Shown here: positions 1 to 3,814 of the stretch, in pieces
How positions within the stretch are numbered: the stretch's first letter is position 1
Layout: each line of letters opens with the position of its first letter
Source of the DNA: Candidatus Poseidoniaceae archaeon
Lineage (GTDB): Archaea; Thermoplasmatota; Poseidoniia; Poseidoniales; Poseidoniaceae
Assembly: GCA_022451765.1 (NCBI GenBank)
Contig: JAKUNY010000096.1
Span: 1 to 5,753, forward strand
Reading direction: 5' to 3'
Length of the DNA stretch: 5,753 bases
The notes under the pieces: generated by a model
What the model saw: only the letters and a program-made list of their open reading frames with translations
What the model was told of the DNA's origin: nothing
Database searches by the model: none
Program-made: the position numbers and the translations under genes

Positions 1-1304
1 TGCTTTTTTCAAGCGAAGTCAAAGGACTCCGTGCCCACCCCGTGTTTGAACCAAAACTCGATGAGCAAGCACTCATGGCGCGTCTTGTTTGGGAGTATCC
101 TCTCGATGCTACAACCCTGTTTCTCGATGTCCATCAAGTTCGTCCAGGTTGCGTTGAGGTGTGGTCTCTCGAAGAGGGACAACCCACACTCACCGATTCA
201 TATCGGTTTTCAGAACCCAAGATGATGCCCTCCGGACAATACGATGAAACTCTCGGTGCTCAAAGTCTTCTTGATGGTTTTGTAGACAGCGTAGGTCAAC
301 GTCTGATGGCAGATGTTCCCGTTGGTATCGTTCTTTCAGGAGGTCTTGACTCATCGCTTGTTGCAGCAGTAGCCAACGATGCAGCCCTGCGTTACAATCG
401 GCCAACACCAGAATGCTGGACAGTTGCAGAGAGCGAAGACAACCCCGATTGGGTTGCTGCAGAACTTGTAGCATCCTCCTTGGACCTGAATCATCATCAA
501 TCAATCATGGAGGAAGATTCCTTCGGCAAGCACCTCCCCTCCTTGTCATGGCATGGTGAAGATCTTGACGTATCCGTTTTGTTTTTCCAACCATTGTTCA
601 AAACCATGTCTCGGTTTGTACGCGTCGGCCTATGTGGTCAAGGGGCGGACGAAATTCACGCCGGTTATCCACGCTATGTTCGTCTGAATGAACACAAAAA
701 AGAACTTGAGAATCGATTAGCAATGTTGAATCATCCGTTTGCACAACAATTTGCGAAGGCTGAACTTGATGTTCATGATGAGCGATGGTGGGTTGGTGAT
801 CACCGTCCTCAAACGCATTTGGCGTCGTTGCAGGATACGTTGCAGTTTGAGCTTGATCACGGCCAACTTAGCAATTTCCAACTCCGTCTCGTGGATCGTC
901 ACTCAATGGCTCATTCCTTGGAAGTTCGAGTCCCCTTCCTAGGGCGCTCGCATCGTAAAGACGCGCTCCAACTTCCAATGAATCAACGCTTGCCTACAAA
1001 CGGTTTGGAAAAGAAAGCACTCCGAAAAGCAGCTTCGCTTACTTCACTTCCAAACAGTGTGGTCGAACGAAAAAAACTACCTGCAGGCACTGCAACCTCG
1101 CCAACGCTCCTGAGCAGTTGTTTGCAGGAATATTCAGCACAGATTCAAGAAATATCCTCACGATGGGCTTTCTGCGAACCTCTTCTTCGCCACCAACCTG
1201 AAATTGCATTGGGTCTAGGTTTGTTTGAGTCGCTTCATCTCATCGATTACGACAGGCCTCAACATCATCGCTCGATTGACGAACTACTTGCGGAGGTCAT
1301 CTGA
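1..1304 (+). CDS. asnB: Asparagine synthetase (glutamine-hydrolysing) family protein, 5'-truncated by window edge
   Basis: Family role: the N-terminal glutaminase domain releases ammonia from glutamine, and the C-terminal synthetase domain adenylates a carboxylate (aspartate in AsnB) with ATP and amidates it in the cytoplasm. The frame is open from base 3. The first visible residues, LFSSEVKGLRAHP, match the FASEIKALL segment late in the glutaminase domain, so the GTG at 42 is not the start and the nucleophile Cys lies outside the window. Visible motifs are the PP-loop SGGLDSS at 336-356, CGQGADE at 633-653 (canonical SGEGADE), GYPRY just after it, SMAHSLEVRVPFL at about 903-941, and RKK near the C-terminus. 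Two residues are odd: Gln (639-641) at the SGEG Glu position, and Gly instead of Asp after PFL (942-944). About 434 residues are visible, against 550-630 for whole family members. The stop overlaps the gshA start by one base, implying co-translation. The family is clear, but the substrate is uncertain because of the Gln. Confidence 0.5.
   Translation, partial: LFSSEVKGLRAHPVFEPKLDEQALMARLVWEYPLDATTLFLDVHQVRPGCVEVWSLEEGQPTLTDSYRFSEPKMMPSGQYDETLGAQSLLDGFVDSVGQRLMADVPVGIVLSGGLDSSLVAAVANDAALRYNRPTPECWTVAESEDNPDWVAAELVASSLDLNHHQSIMEEDSFGKHLPSLSWHGEDLDVSVLFFQPLFKTMSRFVRVGLCGQGADEIHAGYPRYVRLNEHKKELENRLAMLNHPFAQQFAKAELDVHDERWWVGDHRPQTHLASLQDTLQFELDHGQLSNFQLRLVDRHSMAHSLEVRVPFLGRSHRKDALQLPMNQRLPTNGLEKKALRKAASLTSLPNSVVERKKLPAGTATSPTLLSSCLQEYSAQIQEISSRWAFCEPLLRHQPEIALGLGLFESLHLIDYDRPQHHRSIDELLAEVI
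1292..1297 (+). promoter_or_regulatory. Ribosome binding site for gshA
   Basis: GGAGGT lies six bases upstream of the ATG at 1304, inside the last codons of the amidotransferase gene. It fixes the gshA start, which overlaps the upstream TGA by one base (TGATG), and supports translational coupling of the two genes. Confidence 0.5.
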
Positions 1305-2497
1305 TGACGTTTGTCCATGATTTGAGCGATATCCTCGATGAGAAGCGAGATGAAATCATTGCTTGGATGAACAAAAAACGATCGGAAATCGATGTTCCAA
1401 TCTACGGAAGTGTCGACATTAGAGATGCAGGATGGAAAATTGCTGTTGTCGATGCGAACCAATTTCCTGCTGGATTTAACAACACCTCAGAATCGGATTT
1501 ACCTAACCTTACAGAACGAATAGCTGCACACATTGAACGCCATCAACCCGGCTGCAAATGGGTCCATATTTATCCAGAGTCGCACACTCGGAACCAAGGT
1601 TATGTCGAGAACTTGCGAACGCTTTGCCAACTGGTTGAACGAGCGGGTTATCGATGCACTGTTGGTAACCCTGAGCTCGATGGCATCGATTCGCTAAATG
1701 GAATACATGGCCCGCTACCGCTGGACCAAGTTGATGTTGTTGAGGATGTTCTTCTCATTCAAGGTGAGCAACCTGATTTCATCCTGTTAAACAATGATCT
1801 CACAGATGGAGGCTTGGAGGGGTTAACTGCAAAACGGGTGCTCCCTAGTCCTCAGATGGGATGGTATCGAAGGAAGAAATCTCAGCATTTTGATTACCTC
1901 CGCCCTCTTGTTGAAGAAATCAGCGAAATAATTGGTATTGATCCATGGCATCTTATTTGCGATTCATTTGTATCGGAAGAGAAGTGTTTGGAGAAGGAAA
2001 CGTGTCGGATTCAACTTGCTAGCGATGTCGATGTTTTCCTTGCAACGCTTGAGGAGCGATATGCTGCGTTAGGAATTGACCAAAAACCGGTTGCATACAT
2101 CAAAAACAACCGTGGAACCTATGGATTAGGCATCATGATTGTAACATCAGGTGAACAGTTACTCAATCTTTCGAACCGGAAGATGAAGAAACTCATGTAT
2201 GGAAAAGGGAGTTCCGATACGGAAGATTTCTTGATCCAAGAAGGGGTGCCAACCCTCATGAAAACAGATTCTGGTTCTCCCGTTGAACCCGTTGTCTACC
2301 TTGTTGACGGCGATGCTTCATCATGGTTCTACAGAATCAACCCAAAAAAGGATGAGATGGGCAATCTCAATTCACCAAGTGCTCAATTTATCACCTCAGA
2401 AGAAGATCCATCCTTCATGACGCATGCACATAATTGGCATGCTTTGTTGTCGGAATTGTCGATGTTGGCAATGGGGCTTGAGTCCGCTGCTCTGTGA
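1304..2497 (+). CDS. gshA: Glutamate-cysteine ligase, Acidithiobacillus/proteobacterial GshA family (PF08886/TIGR02049 type)
   Basis: Predicted to join L-glutamate and L-cysteine with ATP to give gamma-glutamylcysteine in the cytoplasm, the first step of glutathione synthesis or an end-product thiol in its own right. The 397-residue protein follows the family pattern as I recall it: SVDIRDAGWK (36-45), DANQFPAGFNN (50-60), PESHTRN (91-97), LLNNDLT (161-167), GWYRRKKSQHF (186-196), IGIDPW (210-215), a glycine-rich, presumably nucleotide-binding IKNNRGTYGLGIM (266-278), IQEGVPT (311-317), VEPVVYLVDG (327-336), SWFYRIN (340-346) and NLNSPSAQF (354-362). The family average is slightly longer, roughly 430 residues. 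In the glycine-rich loop the usual Lys-Ala-Asp is Lys-Asn-Asn followed by Arg. No gshB-like ATP-grasp gene follows, so the final thiol cannot be deduced here. It is coupled to the asnB-like gene upstream. Assignment rests on remembered motifs, without an alignment. Confidence 0.5.
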   Translation: MTFVHDLSDILDEKRDEIIAWMNKKRSEIDVPIYGSVDIRDAGWKIAVVDANQFPAGFNNTSESDLPNLTERIAAHIERHQPGCKWVHIYPESHTRNQGYVENLRTLCQLVERAGYRCTVGNPELDGIDSLNGIHGPLPLDQVDVVEDVLLIQGEQPDFILLNNDLTDGGLEGLTAKRVLPSPQMGWYRRKKSQHFDYLRPLVEEISEIIGIDPWHLICDSFVSEEKCLEKETCRIQLASDVDVFLATLEERYAALGIDQKPVAYIKNNRGTYGLGIMIVTSGEQLLNLSNRKMKKLMYGKGSSDTEDFLIQEGVPTLMKTDSGSPVEPVVYLVDGDASSWFYRINPKKDEMGNLNSPSAQFITSEEDPSFMTHAHNWHALLSELSMLAMGLESAAL

Positions 2498-2514
2498 AAT
2501 TCTGAAGTGCTTGA

Positions 2515-2520
2515 TTTAAA
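2515..2520 (+). promoter_or_regulatory. Candidate archaeal TATA box of a leaderless promoter
   Basis: TTTAAA sits 22-27 bases before the ATG at 2542, in the 44-base gap after gshA. No ribosome binding site precedes that ATG. In archaea a TATA box centred about 25 bases upstream places transcription initiation at or next to the start codon, giving a leaderless mRNA. The B-recognition element immediately upstream (GA) is weak. The call depends on the source being archaeal. Confidence 0.5.
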
Positions 2521-2541
2521 CATTGAACCCTTAGCGAACAC

Positions 2542-3201
2542 ATGCGACGTGAGGTACTGTATGTCCTAACGATTGCAATTGGCCTCTTCATTTCAGCAGA
2601 GTATGCACAATGGCCTGTAGACATTTGGTGCATTGGTATTTTTTCGTACATCTTTTGGGTAACGAACAAAAAAGAACGTATCGAGATGTTGGCGGTTTTG
2701 GCCTTCGCAACACCAATGGAACTGTTCTTTAGCGAGGTTTGGCTCATTTATGAATACCAACGCGGCTTCATGCCACTGTTTGTTCCAGTAGGTCACTACT
2801 TTTTGTTCGATCTCGGACGTCGAGTTGCAAAGCGTCTTCCTGAAGGCTCACCAATGCCTCTTGTCCTTCTGCTTGTTCCTTTGGTTGTCTATGGTGCGAT
2901 TCAAGGGACCGATACTTCAGCGGTTTTCCTTATCCTTCTAACGCTTGGATTCACCATGTATGGCCCAGAACCACGGCTCTATGCATCGATGGTTTGGCTC
3001 GCTTTGTTCATGGAATTGTGGGGCACGTATCTCGAAAACTGGGAATGGGCTGCCAATGTCCCATGGACTGGATTAACGGCTTGGAATCCACCTCTTCTCG
3101 TTGGTGCGTTCTATTGTTTTGGAGACTTACTTGTTAATTTGAGCGTTGCCAAGTTTGAAGGGCAACCCATTGCTGAGGTGAACCATGACGTCCTCGGATG
3201 A
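2542..3201 (+). CDS. Polytopic membrane protein of unknown function
   Basis: I do not recognise a characterised family. The 219-residue protein is strongly hydrophobic, with segments at about 5-22, 26-41, 47-70, 76-94, 104-122, 125-141, 145-163 and 180-202, suggesting six to eight transmembrane helices. Polar residues sit inside or beside these helices and may be functional: Glu60 in PMEL, His85 and Asp90 in PVGHYFLFDLGRR, Glu158 in FMELWGTYLENWEW, and Asp195. The aromatic-rich stretch GTYLENWEW...NPPLLVGAFYC resembles conserved-hypothetical integral membrane proteins, though I cannot name one. The ATG at 2542 is preferred because it fits a leaderless promoter; the GAGG downstream at 2551 has no in-frame ATG, GTG or TTG at usable spacing. 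It is first in a three-gene unit and overlaps the ferredoxin gene by 17 bases, so a membrane-linked redox role is possible but unproven. Confidence 0.5.
   Translation: MRREVLYVLTIAIGLFISAEYAQWPVDIWCIGIFSYIFWVTNKKERIEMLAVLAFATPMELFFSEVWLIYEYQRGFMPLFVPVGHYFLFDLGRRVAKRLPEGSPMPLVLLLVPLVVYGAIQGTDTSAVFLILLTLGFTMYGPEPRLYASMVWLALFMELWGTYLENWEWAANVPWTGLTAWNPPLLVGAFYCFGDLLVNLSVAKFEGQPIAEVNHDVLG
3175..3182 (+). promoter_or_regulatory. Ribosome binding site for the ferredoxin gene
   Basis: GAGGTGAA lies inside the 3' end of the membrane protein gene, with four bases between GAGGTG and the ATG at 3185. It supports the overlapping start and translation of the ferredoxin as an internal operon gene. Confidence 0.5.
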
Positions 3202-3517
3202 GCTGAAACGTCGCCGCGACGAAGAGGCGAAGCGTATCCGCACAAGTCTGAATCGCCAGCGTGGTGTTCAACACGCTTCGCTCAAAGGGGGAGAATCCGC
3301 AGTGGCCTTCGTGAAAGAAGAGTTGTGCATTGGTTGTGACCAGTGTACCATCGTTTGCGACGATGATGCCATTGAAATTTACAAGGTTGCCATGCGCAGC
3401 CCGCTGATCAATGTTGAAAGCAATCAAAAAGCGAAGATAATCCGTGATGCATGCACAGGATGTCGACTCTGCGTTCTTGCGTGCCCAACCGACGCAATCA
3501 GCATGATTGACCGATGA
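3185..3517 (+). CDS. 2x[4Fe-4S] ferredoxin with basic N-terminal extension
   Basis: A 110-residue cytoplasmic electron carrier. Two full cluster motifs are present: CIGCDQCTIVC with Cys48, 51, 54 and 58, and CTGCRLCVLACP with Cys90, 93, 96 and 100. In two-cluster ferredoxins the fourth Cys of each motif serves the opposite cluster. The first motif ends in Asp59 where Pro is usual; the second keeps Pro. The 31 residues between Cys58 and Cys90 are more than in minimal clostridial-type ferredoxins. Residues 1-35 are rich in Arg, Lys and Glu (LKRRRDEEAKRIRTSLNRQR), a likely charged helix that could dock onto a partner or membrane surface. It overlaps the preceding membrane protein gene by 17 bases, and its stop codon overlaps the ribosome binding site of the next gene. 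It could alternatively be a ferredoxin-like subunit of a larger oxidoreductase. Confidence 0.5.
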   Translation: MTSSDELKRRRDEEAKRIRTSLNRQRGVQHASLKGGESAVAFVKEELCIGCDQCTIVCDDDAIEIYKVAMRSPLINVESNQKAKIIRDACTGCRLCVLACPTDAISMIDR

Positions 3518-3523
3518 GGTGAT
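3516..3523 (+). promoter_or_regulatory. Ribosome binding site that selects a TTG start
   Basis: GAGGTGAT, a strong match to the anti-Shine-Dalgarno complement, overlaps the ferredoxin TGA (3515-3517). GAGGTG ends six bases before the TTG at 3528. The TTG at 3507 in the same frame lies upstream of this site and has no visible binding site of its own, so 3528 is the better start. Confidence 0.5.
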
Positions 3524-3527
3524 TGAA

Positions 3528-3812
3528 TTGTCAAAGAAAGGTAAACAGCCAACAGCACAACGATTTGGTGGAGAATTTGGACCCTATCGAAAGGAAGGGA
3601 CAACGGGCGTATCACTTGGTACATTCAAGACGCTTGTGTGGACTTCCAACATCGGAGGTCTTGTTCTCTGTGTGATAGGACTAGAACTTCTCTTCGTTCA
3701 ACAAGAATTCATGTGGGGCCTCATCAGTCTCATCGGTGGTGTGCTCATCGCTCTTTTCCCATCAAACTACGAAATCGTAGGTATGGAAGAAGAAGGGCCA
3801 CCACAAGAGTGA
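3528..3812 (+). CDS. Small two-helix membrane protein of unknown function
   Basis: No family was recognised. From the TTG at 3528 the protein has 94 residues. A basic, polar N-terminus (SKKGKQPTAQRFGGEFGPYRK) is followed by two hydrophobic helices at about 40-57 and 61-78, joined by a very short QQEF turn, and an acidic tail (MEEEGPPQE). By the positive-inside rule both ends are predicted to be cytoplasmic, forming a membrane hairpin. An in-frame TTG at 3507 would add seven residues, but a strong ribosome binding site favours 3528. The protein is co-transcribed with the ferredoxin and could anchor it or belong to the same complex; this is inferred from position only. Its stop is two bases from the stop of the convergent iron-sulfur gene. 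Confidence 0.5.
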   Translation: MSKKGKQPTAQRFGGEFGPYRKEGTTGVSLGTFKTLVWTSNIGGLVLCVIGLELLFVQQEFMWGLISLIGGVLIALFPSNYEIVGMEEEGPPQE

Positions 3813-3814
3813 GT

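Noticed and set aside
42..44. GTG as the start of the amidotransferase gene
   Set aside because: The same frame is open to the window edge and the residues before it match the conserved late glutaminase-domain segment, so the gene is truncated and does not start here.
190..504. Minus-strand open frame of 104 codons opposite the amidotransferase gene
   Set aside because: It is antisense to the PP-loop region of a conserved coding sequence and shows no domain or start signal.
2551..2563. GAGG followed by an ATG at 2561 as the start signal for the membrane protein
   Set aside because: That ATG is out of frame with the membrane protein and reaches a stop after two codons.
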